In this document: positions 32,377-43,100 of the stretch, one piece after another
How positions within the stretch are numbered: the stretch's first letter is position 1
Layout: each line of letters opens with the position of its first letter
Origin: Zygaena filipendulae
Lineage: Eukaryota; Arthropoda; Insecta; Lepidoptera; Zygaenidae
Assembly (NCBI GenBank): GCA_907165275.2
Contig: OU015678.1
Coordinates: 434,001-498,000 of the forward strand
Direction of reading: 5' to 3'
DNA length: 64,000 nt
The notes under the pieces: model-generated
Database searches by the model: none
What the model was told of the DNA's origin: nothing
The model's input: the letters and a program-made list of their open reading frames with translations, nothing else
Position numbers and translations under genes: made by a program

Positions 32377-32665
32377 CTAGCTGTGCCCCGCGATTTTTCT
32401 CGCGTGGATTTCGGAGTTCCCGCAGGAACTAATTTTTGGAAATAAATGTAGCCAAGTTACTCCTTATAACATCAGCTAGGAAGCTGTGAAGGGTGGATGT
32501 TTTATGGGTGTTGTCATAATAACTGTAATTATGTTGACGTCAAAGAGTCATATTATGGACCAAATTTGAATAAATGATTTGACTTTGACGATTTGCCAGT
32601 GAAAGTCCAGTTAAAATCGATCCAGCCGTTTTAGAGATTACCCGGAACAGACAGACATATAAGTA
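32377..32665 (-). mobile_element. Helitron (second subfamily) inside the LTR element
   Basis: CTAGCTGTGCCCCGCGATTT, GAGTTCCCGCAGGAACT and ACTCCTTATAACATCAGC are present. About 110 bp of unrelated sequence (32480-32590) interrupts it before CCAGTGAAAGTCCAGTTAAAA and CCGGAACAGACAGACA. Confidence 0.65.
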
Positions 32666-32814
32666 GGTGCCATATTATAATTATACTTATTTTCATATTA
32701 TGCATTTATTAAAAAGCTGTTAATTTTGAATTACAAACAGACACATAAATTTTATTTATAATTATGTATGTATAGATTATTGTATTTTTATATTTTATTT
32801 TGTTATATTATTAT

Positions 32815-33000
32815 ATTTTCCAGTCTGGGCGTGAATATATAATATACTATATCTATAGTGTAATATGGACATATGTAATAATATGTAGTAAGTACCTATA
32901 GGTATACCAAGTTTGCTTGGTTGCCATGACACAAGCTTATAGCTTAGTGTGGGGTCAAGACGCTTATCTGTGTGTTGTGAAGTGGATTATTATTATTATG
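32815..33000 (+). mobile_element. tRNA-derived SINE, 3' part only
   Basis: TTTTCCAGTCTGGGCGTG, ACCAAGTTTGCTTGGTTGCC, CACAAGCTTATAGCTTAGTG and GTGTTGTGAAGTGGATTATT match the 3' part of the SINE at 52652-52927. The tRNA-like head is missing. Confidence 0.7.
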
Positions 33001-33390
33001 GGAATTTGGATTTTTGAATTCTTCTCAGCTAGACCGGTATTAATTGGCAACCACGGGCCAAAGCCAAGTGGAGGTTAGTTTAAGTGGAAGTATTAAGAGT
33101 TGTGTGGTCATCAGTTTGGAGGAGTTTGCGGACGATTCGACATGTATTTAGTATTACCGCCTTCTGCATAATAATGTAAGTGTACCTAGGTAATTGGAGG
33201 GTAGCGAAGGGTTGTTGCAGTTGACAAGGGATTTCAGATGGTGGTAGTACAACAGGGATGAAGGTAATATTCTGTAATTTCCACATTTTTTGCTATTTCG
33301 TTTTGAGGTCAGTATATTTTGTAAGCTTTCAGATATTGTGCTCTACAGCCTGTGGGTTGAATTCCCTAGAACACTGTCAGGTATGTATTT

Positions 33391-34044
33391 TTAATAAGAA
33401 ATTGGTTCATTCGTCCTCAGTTTAGATTTGCTTGCAAGTTTCTGATGAATAATCTTAGCAACCTGGTCGTAGCGGTGTTTATAATCTTTTTGTACTATTG
33501 ACTTGCAGACACTTATGAGATGCTGTATCGTTTCTGGGGCACCGTTACATTTTCTGCAGCTGTCATTTGATATATTATGGACTTTTAGTATATGCTTTTG
33601 GTAGTTTCGTGTTTCGATGACTTGGTCTTGAATGACAAGCATAAATCCTTCTGTTTCGGGAAACAGTTCACCCCAAGTAAGCCAGGCATTGGATGCTTCT
33701 TTATCGACGTTAGACTTGCACAAATTTTGCCGGTGTTGTCTATGCATACCCTTTTGAGTCCACTCTTGTATTTTTAGTTGTCGATCTGTTATTGTTTAGA
33801 TTGATTGAAGCCCAAGTACTTGTCTCTTTTTCATTAAGCGAAGGTATCTGTTGGCCAGTCTGCATCTGAAAGGTAATATGACCCGACGTTTTTCCTTTGA
33901 AAAAGTTTCCGTAAGATCAGCCAAATAACATAGGTCTTTCGTGGTGGCGTACAATTTAATATCATCCATGTAGAGCAAATGGTTAAACTTTTCATCAGCT
34001 TGTTCATTACTTCCTGCAGCATAGTATTTTGAGAGATTTCCCAT
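33391..34044 (-). pseudogene. Antisense LINE RT fragment with CCHC end
   Basis: On the minus strand, a piece with FNHLLYMDDIKLYATT (the reverse-transcriptase YxDD active-site motif, near 33965) is followed by frame breaks. An open stretch to 33391 then has a C-x2-C-x8-H-x4-C finger (CRKCNGAPETIQHLISVC) and VAKIIHQKLA. RT plus a C-terminal CCHC finger is typical of R2/R4-type non-LTR retrotransposons; the R4/Dong-like assignment is from memory and tentative. N-terminal parts and an endonuclease are not intact. Confidence 0.65.
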
Positions 34045-34045
34045 T

Positions 34046-34915
34046 TTCGTTGAATTTAAAATAGGATAGAATACTCTTTATTGTATACAAGAATAATTTT
34101 AGTGTGGTAACAAAATAAAAATTTATAAATAAAGGCATACAAAAGGCTATCTTATCGCTTTACTAGCGATCTTTTCCAGACAACCTTTGGGTGGACAGGA
34201 CAAAAACAGTAAATTTATATGTTGATTTGGTATATTATATGTATAGGTGAAACGAATCATAAAATAATATAGAAGAGACACATAGAAAAGACATACACCA
34301 AAAATGGTTATACATAGATACACGCATAGATATAAAATATACACATAGAAAATATATACGTACAATATTTATGGGTATAAATACTAATTTTATAAATGCG
34401 TTTAAACACAGATACATACTATAAATAATAAGGTTACACTACAGCGAGTCACGATCCATGAGTGAGGTAGAAAGTCTTCACCAGGCTCTTAAAGGTGGGT
34501 AGTGATTTGACCTATTCGCACCTCTACAGGTAGCGGATTCCACAAGCGGACTGCTTGTACAGAGAAGGAATAATCATAAAAGTTGGTTCTAGGGGCAGGA
34601 ATCATAAGAAGTAAGTTCTGGGATGATCGAACAGGCAGGTTATGGGAAGAAGATTGAAATACGAAGAGGTCTTTTAGGTAGTTGGGGGAAGGTGGATTGA
34701 ACAGTATGCTATATAGAAGGAAGAGGACATGCGCATTCCGGCGAAGGCAAATCGGAAGCCACTTGAGCTTAGTACGAAATTCGGAGACATGGTCATATTT
34801 GCGTAGACCAAATATGAACCGGATGCATAGATTCTGGAGGCGCTCAAGTTTATTTAGCTGCTCCTCGCTAATGTCAGTAAAGCAGGTATCGGCATAGTCG
34901 ATCATTGGTAAAAGG
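34046..34915 (-). pseudogene. Antisense CR1/Jockey-like LINE 3' fragment
   Basis: The minus-strand ORF 34905-34489 begins IDYADTCFTDI, then LERLQNLCIRFIFGLRKYD and VRLWNPLPVEVR: the usual C-terminal thumb and tail of CR1/Jockey-type RT proteins. It is followed by a 3' untranslated part to about 34046 that ends in ATAAAGAGTATTC. It is 5'-truncated, with no YxDD or endonuclease. Confidence 0.7.
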
Positions 34916-35221
34916 AGTGATTGTGCTAACGCAACTTTAGTAGCAGTTGGAACTTGGAAGAAAATTACGTAATCGTCTAAGCGAGTCCGCAGATAAAATA
35001 TTTGATAAATGGTTCAATGCTAAACATTATTATTAATATTATTGGTTATTAAGGAATAAAATAAAATCTTATTATAGATAATGGATAGAAGTTAAGTGGA
35101 AGTTGGTGGAACTTAGTAACATGGATTGGATAAAAAAAGAATCATGGTTTGAATTTGTGTTACATTTAGATAAAGTGAAATTATTTTTACAAAACCTTTT
35201 TACTTTGCAGGGTCGCAAAGA

Positions 35222-35237
35222 TGTCAGGATGGGCGAG
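35222..35237 (+). other. Purine-rich tract before the 3' LTR
   Basis: GTCAGGATGGGCGAG directly precedes the LTR's TGTG and could serve as plus-strand primer site, though it is short and interrupted. Confidence 0.4.
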
Positions 35238-35865
35238 TGTGAATAGTGATTTAGGTATTCTGTACTAATATATTAAATTTGATTAATATTATTATGATTC
35301 TTATGCTATGTATTGTGATTCTTAATTTAAATAATTATACCAATGTTTATTAAAGTGATTTAAATTGCATTTCCATGGCCAATTCATATTTAATAACTGG
35401 CAACATTGTGAATTCATAGACTGTAGAGTAAATAAAATGTTATTTGAGATAGCGGGAAAAACGCGCGGGAGAACATGTTTACATAATGGCAGCAACAAAG
35501 GATCGAGTCAGTGGTGCTGGTGATTTCCTAGATGGAAGACATCATAACATCGAAAGTTAAGTATTGGTAGACAGTTTTGGCTCTATTTAATGCTTGTAAT
35601 AATAATTGTGATTACTGTATTGTTCTCATAGGATATACTGTTCAAGCTTAACTTTAGCTTCAGAGATTTGATTACTTTATGCGTAACATGTTTTGAGATT
35701 CCTATTGCTTATCTATACTGGCTTTGATTTTTATATAATTTGATACAAATTATATCAAAGAGTTTTTATTATAATTGGTAATACAGACACAAAGGAATAT
35801 AGTTTTGTTAAAATCAGGCTTTGTTTTATTTGCTAGGTATCCTTACTAATGCTAATAATTTAACA
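35238..35865 (+). repeat. 3' LTR
   Basis: 628 bp, read as identical to 29528-30155, and followed by the target duplication ATTA. Confidence 0.92.
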
Positions 35866-35869
35866 ATTA

Positions 35870-37765
35870 TATTTGAAAAAGATCAGTAGTTAGGTAAGTA
35901 CTGGAGTGAAAAACAGTGTTTTCATAGAGCTACTTACTTTTATTTTCGTTTTCCTGTCATTTTGAATTTAAAAACCATAATAGATATATATATATATTAC
36001 ATATTAATAATATTAATAATAATATGTTTCTAAAATAATATTTATTTACTTATTTTAGTTTCAAATTTTTTTGTAATGAACAGAATAGACGCAGAATAGA
36101 ATATTTTTGTGTTTTTATTAAAATCATTTGAGTTACTATTCATGTATTGTACAAAAGAGACGTGAATAGAAAGTAGGTACCTACCTACGTTTACCTATTT
36201 ATTTGAATCGTTTTTTTTGCCTTACATTTTTAAAGAAAAATGGTTAGCCAAATAATTATTTATAAGTATCTAGGTATAGGTACTTAATAAATAATTATCT
36301 GTGCTTTTACACAAAACCTATATTCCTTTTTTATTTTCATATAACAGTAACTGACAAAATTACAACAAAAAATACTTACTAGGTAGGTACCTACTTAATA
36401 AAATCAATTCTAGAGTTTGTAGAATTTTTTTTGTCATAATTTTTATGATTTTTTTTGGTGACTAGGTAGGTAGGTACCTACCTATAATAAAAAGTACGGA
36501 TTTATAGAAAAAAAAATCTTATACTTTTAAATTTTTAGGATAGGTAAGTAGGTAACAATAATTAAATGTTTTATATATTTTTATTTTATTTTTAAACAAA
36601 ATAATGATGGTAAAGTTATAGATGTAGTAGGTACAGCAGGAAAAAGGATAGGCCCTGTCAGACCATATCTTCCATGTGATATTCTGATCTATATGATATC
36701 TGGTTTTATGGTGGGGTGGTATGGTGGTATCTGGTTATGGAATAACTAGGTACGTCATATGATCTTATACTTGTCATTTTGCAGAAAAAAAAACATACAG
36801 TTAGCATTATATCATTGTGAAGTCAAGAAACAACATCGAGAAAAAGCATTTTTTTTTTTTTTTTAATTTTCACAAAAAAAGTTATTTTTGTCTTTAGCTA
36901 TACACAGAAATATTTAAGGTCAAAAATATATAAGTTGAGTTTGCGAGTTTACTACACAGTAGCTATAACTGTAAGTAGATAGGTACCTACTTTATATATT
37001 TTTTTATATAAATTAATTAAGCTAAAAATATGAGCAAACAATAGGTATCTACACTTTAACGAAAACACTTATTTACTTTCGTATATGAAATGACTTTAAT
37101 TGTCTTCATTTTATAGTAAAAAAAATGCTCTGCAAACACACGTTGACTGAAAGTTTTGAAAAAAATTTCTGTGAGACATTATATGAGAGAAAAAAATAAT
37201 TTTCACTAGGTAGGTGGGTAGGTACCTACCGACCAATATTTTTTTATCTTACTTCTTTATGGAATAAAACCCAATTTTGACAGTTTGACCATAAACAATT
37301 GACTTGGGTACTATTTTGAATATTTGTAACAGCCATTACAATAACTAGAGACGTGAATTTTTTGTTCCAAAAATCAAAACAACTTAGTACTGATTTTATT
37401 TTATAAAATTCATAAATACATAAAATTTAACGTTTAATTCCGCATTTTTTATGTCTATCACGACTGTTGAAATGGTCGAAAATCAAATTATTTTAATGAA
37501 GCTGGGCGAGAAAGAGGTTCCACAATTGTAGTCCCTATAAATAAAATAATTTGAAGAAAAAGTGAAATAATTTTTCTCGTATTACAATGAAATACTCATA
37601 GATAATTATATTTAAGACAATTTATTTAAATTTTCTTATCAATTTTGAGCAAAGAATAACATCTTACAAGTCGACTCTACAATGACTCTACCAACTACTA
37701 ATTACTCTTTAAAAAAATAATTAAATGTATTCTTAAACTTAATTTTAATATCACTTTAGGTAAGT
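35870..37765. other. Repeat-poor AT-rich DNA; likely intron 1 of the minus-strand gene
   Basis: No MITE or Helitron is found for about 2 kb. GTAGGTACCTAC-type words recur (36178, 36385, 36470, 37212). No long ORF. It lies downstream of the minus-strand donor at 37771. Confidence 0.45.
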
Positions 37766-37771
37766 ACTCAC

Positions 37772-37804
37772 ATTATCAGCGGGAGTGTGTCTCGGAATAT
37801 CCAT
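37772..37804 (-). CDS. First coding exon of a minus-strand gene (partial)
   Basis: On the minus strand the sequence reads ACCTCC-ATG and encodes MDIPRHTPADN, followed at once by a near-perfect donor GTGAGTACTT. The 33-nt coding part ends in phase 0. Upstream on the minus strand lies a CpG-rich block without repeats, as expected for promoter and 5' UTR. No continuation exon could be identified to the left, where the window is filled with transposons, so the second exon is either far away or outside the window. The product is unknown. The call rests on the ATG, the donor and the promoter context; 11 codons alone are weak evidence. Confidence 0.45.
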
Positions 37805-38661
37805 GGAGGTGTAATTTCTGGACCACTTTGACGACTCTAGCGCGTTCCGCACACTGTCACTTCACAAAAAAATATAAAAACAATAGTTTTTTTTTTGGAT
37901 TTTTTAAAAAAAACTTACTCATTCGTCAACTCGAAGGTCCCGGGGGTGAGTTGGAGCGGTTTTCAAAATAGGCCTATAAGAATCTTATTGGATTTAATAG
38001 AGTCACAATTTTTGCAAAAATTTCGCGCGACCGCCGCAACCGTTCATGATTTAGGCCTAGAAAGTGTCGCGGCACACCGCGCGCGCACCACCGCACTACA
38101 CCAGTACTCTAACACTGTCCTGATAAATAAATATCCGACCGATAATGAGGATCCGAGTGCCGATAAGGGATCGAACTATACATAGACGTACAATAATAAC
38201 AATTTTTCGCGAAAAATTCGCAACACAAACACGTTAACGTCGCGGCGCCGCGTGTTTTGACGGAAAACTGTATTTTTGAGTGATAGTAATAACTGTGTAT
38301 GTCATAGGAACGGAAGATATTATTCTCGGGGACGTCCGGTGGCCGTGGCGCGTCGGCACGGGGAGAGGTTCTGGAAGGGAGGGTGGTTTTAACGAGGGTT
38401 TCGTTTGAGGTTAGTTTCGGATGGTGTTTGACCGAGGATGGTCGGTCGAAGGAGGGTTGGAGAGCGTGGGGTGGTTGGGAGGGTGTCGCGAAGGGCCAGG
38501 GCGTATCGGACGGGATCGTGGTTTGACCCGAGCGGTGGCAGCTGGCGCGCGCGCGGCTCGCGCACTCGAAATGGCGGTGTGTTGCCTCTCGCGCCGCCGA
38601 GCGGTAACCTTGCGCGGCGACCCCGCGGACCGTGGTGTGCCTAAACGAAACATCCAAGACG
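37805..38661. promoter_or_regulatory. CpG-rich divergent promoter region (candidate)
   Basis: GC and CpG content rise sharply here (for example CGGCGCCGCG and GGCGCGCGCGCGGC), and none of the repeat families occurs. A minus-strand first exon leaves leftward and a plus-strand donor (AAGACG|GTAGGT, 38661/38662) rightward. CGAAATGGCGG at 38567 resembles the ATGGCGG element of short-UTR or YY1-type promoters. Long ORFs on both strands here follow from high GC. Confidence 0.5.
38571..38661 (+). CDS. Candidate plus-strand first coding exon (weak)
   Basis: ATGGCGGTG opens 30 codons (MAVCCLSRRRAVTLRGDPAD...) and one further base before the donor GTAGGT. It could equally be a 5' UTR exon. Its frame does not connect to the gene at 54.8 kb as coding, because an in-frame TAA lies upstream of that ATG, but it could supply a non-coding leader to it. 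No homologue recognised. Confidence 0.22.
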
Positions 38662-41600
38662 GTAGGTATATTCGCCATTCAAATACCTAATACCTATCTA
38701 ACTCGAATCCGTAGACCCGCAACGAGAAAATTGGACACGGACTGGCCGAATCCTGTATAGTAGCAAATATTTTTTTGTTTTTTTTTTCGTTTGTCTACTT
38801 TTTAAAAAGTAATTTTTTCTACAATATCTCTAGTGGTCTCAGTGGTTAGAAGGATTTTTGAGTAAAAATATATTCAAATTCCTGTTTAAACTGTATGGAA
38901 GTAGTTTAAAAGTTATTATAAATTATTTATTAAAACACTCATAACCACAACCCATAGAGTCTACTCCAAAGGGGTTTAATAACTTCATATTAACCAAATT
39001 TTTTATAAGAAAATTATTTTATTATAGGTATTATGTTAAAATTATATAATTAATATAATAAACAGTCAACAGTATTTCCAAAGCAATCTAGGGAATTGCA
39101 GCATTTTTTATGTGTTTGTTGATTATTATTTTAAAAGGGAACAAGAAACTGAAAGAAAGCCTACTCTAGGCCTATTTGTCTTCTCACCTAAAATGCCCCC
39201 TGGACCAGCTAAGAGGTTGGTATATTCTCTAGGGCAGTGTGTAAGAACAGAGAACAGATATTTTCCGTACCATAATACTCTTGAGGTCTCTAATGCTCAC
39301 ACGATGAGTCACACCTGGTAAAAGATGGGTCAGGAATAATGATGCTTTAAACATGAATAGGTACTGGTCTAGGAGACTGTGTGACGATATTTGTGATAAA
39401 TGATAATAATCATCATAACATTATTTTGCACCCTAGACAGGTCCCTTCATAATGTCTCCACTGCTGAGGCCTACAGGCCTACCCTAACGCAAAAGATGTG
39501 CAAGCAATAATCAATCTCAGGGGCCTATTATTGGCCTTCCCACATGCTTGCTCCTTGTAAATATGTGCAGGTTTGCAAGATGTTTTTTTTCACCGATAAT
39601 TCAGTGATAATGAAGTTGGTATGTAAGTATGTAGATAAAAAACGACCCAAGGCTTGGGTTCGAACTCCACCCTTTCAAAAAGAAACGAGATGCTATCGCT
39701 GTACTACCGAAGCCTATAGGACAGGCAGTTCTACTGCTAAGTACCAAGGTACCTTTTTTACAATCATCATACTATATCATTATGATTTACCAGCTACTAT
39801 TAGCATTCAGATAGATCAATTGATTCTATTCATCTTTACAGCAATGATAGCTCAGTAATTTATATGTTCGGAGCACACGCCGTAAGGCGTAGGTTCAAAT
39901 CCCGACAGCTTGAGCTGTCCGTGAAGAAAAACCTCGTGAGGAAACTATAGCATAGTGGTAGGGCACTCCCTAGTGCCCCTCTGGCTAGCTACCACCGTAA
40001 AATTTACCGAAAAACTATCTCCAAGCACCTCACTTGAAAGCCAGCTTCCATTTCAGGCTGGGTGTGTTCACAATCTTCGACCACACCATCAATTAATTTC
40101 AGGTGAGCTGTGGTCAAACATCTAGCCTGTTAATAAATCTTCCCTTGATTTAAGAATCCTTGGAGGAAGCTTTTGTCCAGCAGTGGAGAACTGTCAATCA
40201 GATGACAATCTGATGCCATGTACTACTTTAAAAATTGTACGATCCTGGAGCGCTAATTGACTCTATCTACTTCTCCTTGAAGCCTTACTAGCTTTGCCCA
40301 TGAGAGAGAGATCCTTCCAAAGACAACCAGTTTTCATCATTAGTTTACTGGTTCGTCATCAAAACTGCCATCTCCTTCTGCCATCCCTCAATCACCAGAA
40401 GAACCAGTTTCAGTACAGAAACACTTGAGCAGAAATTCGTAGTCCATGTTTCTATATATTATTATACCCAACCCAAGTGACATGGATATTGGATAGATGC
40501 ATACTTAGTCCATATTCAAGTCTTCATACAACTACGTCAGTTGGAGACATTCTAAATGTACGGTACATACTATTTCTGCTTAATGAATGTGGACGGAATA
40601 TGGGCCACGAAAATTACGGAATGGTGACAAGCCACAAGATAAATAGGCGTAGTGTCTGAAGAGCAAGGTGCTGTAGACGATCAGATAAAAAAGATAGAGA
40701 TGCAATAAGTAGTGGAGATTTCTGCCAAAAAAGGTCCTAAGGCCTAGACACTATAACCCCTTTTGAGAATGAGTTCTTCTGGAGATATTAAGCCTACAGC
40801 TATACTAACTGCAATTCAATGGTAAGCTGACTTCCCCTCCCGTTAGATTTATTTATTCTTTATTGCATAGTATGCACAAATGGCAAAGATATCTTATATC
40901 TAAAGAACCTATTCTTATACACGTCACAATTATTATTTATTTATTACACAAAACTTCTCAGATTATGTCCAGACATCCTATCAATTACATTCTGTTTCAA
41001 ATATCTTGGATTTTCACAATGATCGATGACAACAGCTGACTCCCGCACACTTCACTATAAGACATCGCATTTTAGAATATCACCCATGGAGCATCAAACT
41101 TAATAACTTGCTAGCATATTTGGATTTCAATCAGAAACATGGCAGTTTTGCGATCATACAGGATGTTACAGAGAGGTGTATATTTGACGATCGTGTTCAC
41201 GTCAGCAAATTCGACACTAGTAACTAAACCGGTACCATATAAAATAAACTTTCCTAAAATTGGCTAGGTCCCTGTATCAACTTGACTCTGCACCCCGAAG
41301 GTAATAAATTGCATCAAATGATCTTGAGCCCGTCACCTTTACCCAGTCCATGACCTACCCCATGTGATGTGGCATTTTATATAATATTTTTAATTTTGGT
41401 TATGAAATTTTGAAGCAAGTTTTTTGAGCTAAATACCACGGTGAAATTATTGTACAAGATTGCCAGATCACAATTTTCGAATATGACTACACGTCTCCGT
41501 AACACCTTGTATATGCACGTTTTGACATCTACATTTTTATTTCTGGTATTTTAATAGAAATTAAAATGAACATACTTAAAAAATTGTAGCTCTCACAACA

Positions 41601-41736
41601 TGTTTAGGTAGTAATTAATCGCAAAATTCAAAAATTATAGCAAAAAAAGTGTCTACATAATTTCAGGGTTGAATGGAATTAGGTAGTACCTAAGTCAAGT
41701 AAAGCCTGGAGCCTTGGGGTGCTCGCCAATCATAAT
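38662..41736. other. Mostly unique DNA; tRNA-like SINE head at 39847-39915
   Basis: ATGATAGCTCAGTAATTTAT followed by GGTTCAAATCCCGACAG (39888-39906) has A-box and B-box-like pieces of a tRNA-derived SINE but does not make a proper tRNA. GGGTTCGAACTCC at 39656 is a second possible B box. A LINE-like tail lies at 40850-40990 (TTTATTTATTCTTTATTGC). ORFs at 39112, 39544 and 40477 show no domain. Confidence 0.4.
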
Positions 41737-42061
41737 AGGCATGTGGACTAATTTTTATTTTTTAGTCCGTCTTGTAGATTATTAAAAAATATTGGACACG
41801 TATTTTTTCTTTTTTTACGTAATCAAAAAATAACGGCGATATATTGAGTTGAAATTTCGCGTGACGTCACTATTCTGACAGTTTGTATGGCGGTTTTAGC
41901 GGTTAGTGACGTCACGACCCCCTCACCCTAAACTTTAATGCGCTTTATCTCTGTATATTTTTAATTATTTAAAAAAGCAAAAAATACGTGTCTATTGTTT
42001 TTTTATTTACTAACTGACGAACTAATTAGAATTTTGATTTTCAAAAGTAGTCCACATGCCC
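41737..42061 (-). mobile_element. CRE-MITE copy 12 (complete)
   Basis: AT|AGGCATGTGGACTAAT at the left and AGTAGTCCACATGCCC|AT at the right give matching inverted termini. GCGTGACGTCACTATTC and GTTAGTGACGTCACGACC are both intact. Confidence 0.85.
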
Positions 42062-42077
42062 ATTGGGTATTAAGAAC

Positions 42078-42165
42078 GAGCTGTTCCCGCAGTTTCACCC
42101 GCGTGAATTTTGGAATTCCCACAGGAACTTCAAAGTAGTCTTTACTTCTCAAACCTTCCCTGTAC
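42078..42165 (-). mobile_element. Helitron fragment
   Basis: AGCTGTTCCCGCAGTTTCACCC and GGAATTCCCACAGGAACTTC, directly beside the MITE. Confidence 0.55.
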
Positions 42166-42179
42166 TTTCACAAAATTTA

Positions 42180-42700
42180 AAATTCAAAAGCTATTTATTA
42201 CTTAGGATTGGTTACAATCACTTGTAATCGTCAGCAGGTTCTTAGAACTATAAATTACCGTCAGTTCGGAATACGTCCTCTGCTGAGAAGAACTGACAAG
42301 AAACTCAGCAGCGCTGTCTTTTAATGGTCTTACTTATAAACTAGGAGAACAAAAAAATAGTAATTGGATAGAGCAATTCATTCCCAAACGTCTGTATCAT
42401 TTAAATAGTCTACTACACTATAAAATGCTTTATCGCATAATCTGTGTTTAATAAGTGTCTTGAATTTATTAATTGACAAATTAATTACATCGTTTGGGAG
42501 TTTGTTGTAAAAGCGTATACATTGTCCTTTAAATGACTTAGAAATTTTATGGAGCCTAGTTTTAGGCACAGCGAGTTTATCTTTATTTCTTAAGTTTAGA
42601 TTATGTAAATCACTGTTTTTCTTAAAGTTGCCTAAATTTTTGTGAACATATAATAAATTCTCGTATATGTACTGAGAATGTACAGTCATTATTTTAAACT
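42180..42700 (-). pseudogene. Jockey-like LINE 3' end
   Basis: The minus ORF 42689-42378 (IYENLLYVHKNLGNFKKNSD, RNKDKLAVPKTRLHKISKSF, FYNKLPNDV) is the C-terminal tail typical of Jockey/CR1-like RT proteins of insects. The 3' untranslated part to about 42180 includes GAGTTTCTTGTCAGTTCTTC. No catalytic domain, so a truncated copy. Confidence 0.7.
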
Positions 42701-42799
42701 CGCTGAATTTAGTTCAAGATCAAAATTTGCCAAATCGGTAAAGTCATTCTCGACAAACTACTGTCTATTAAACTATATGATATTATAGAAAGATGACTA

Positions 42800-43100
42800 A
42801 ATTGTAGTTTTTAGTCCGTCATGTAGATTAATAAAAAAAATACAAACATTTGAATTGATAAACTCCTCCTTTATGAAGTCGGTTAAAAATATTGGACACG
42901 TATTTTTTTTTTACGTAGGTAGGCATAGGTACATCATCAAAAAATAATAGTGATACATTGAGTCGAAATGTTGCGTGACGTCACCGAATTGGCAGTTATG
43001 ACGTCACGAGCCCCACACTTTAATGAGCTTTAAGTATTTTTTCCATTAGTTTGAAAAAGCAAAAAATACACGTCTATTATTTTTTTTATTATCCAACTAA
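42800..43100 (-). mobile_element. CRE-MITE copy 13 with a foreign insert
   Basis: TAGTCCGTCATGTAGATTAA is interrupted by ACTCCTCCTTTATGAAGTCGG (a scrap of the 25027 family) before ATATTGGACACGTATTTT. CGTGACGTCACCGAA and TTATGACGTCACGAGCCCC remain. Confidence 0.75.

Larger units (their letters stand above)
29528..35865 (+). mobile_element. LTR retrotransposon, non-autonomous, composite interior
   Basis: Two 628-bp direct repeats start TGTGAATAGTG and end TTTAACA, as LTRs do (TG...CA), and the whole is flanked by the 4-bp duplication ATTA (29524-29527 and 35866-35869). The internal 5,082 bp begin with a decayed gag. They then hold a LINE tail, a 56-bp minisatellite, a Helitron, a SINE 3' part and two antisense LINE fragments. 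No protease, RT, RNase H or integrase of its own is visible. A purine-rich GATGGGCGAG precedes the 3' LTR. A canonical TGG primer site next to the 5' LTR is not seen. The 4-bp duplication and gag type suggest Ty3/gypsy (inference). Confidence 0.9.

Noticed and set aside
33391..34905. An intact LINE inside the LTR element
   Set aside because: The two antisense RT pieces come from different clades (a YMDD plus CCHC-finger type and a CR1-like C-terminus) and are frame-broken and truncated.
38109..38678. 189-codon minus-strand ORF in the CpG-rich block, plus plus-strand ORFs at 38421 and 38438
   Set aside because: High GC removes stop codons in all frames here. Composition is promoter-like (Arg/Pro/Ala runs) and no domain is visible.
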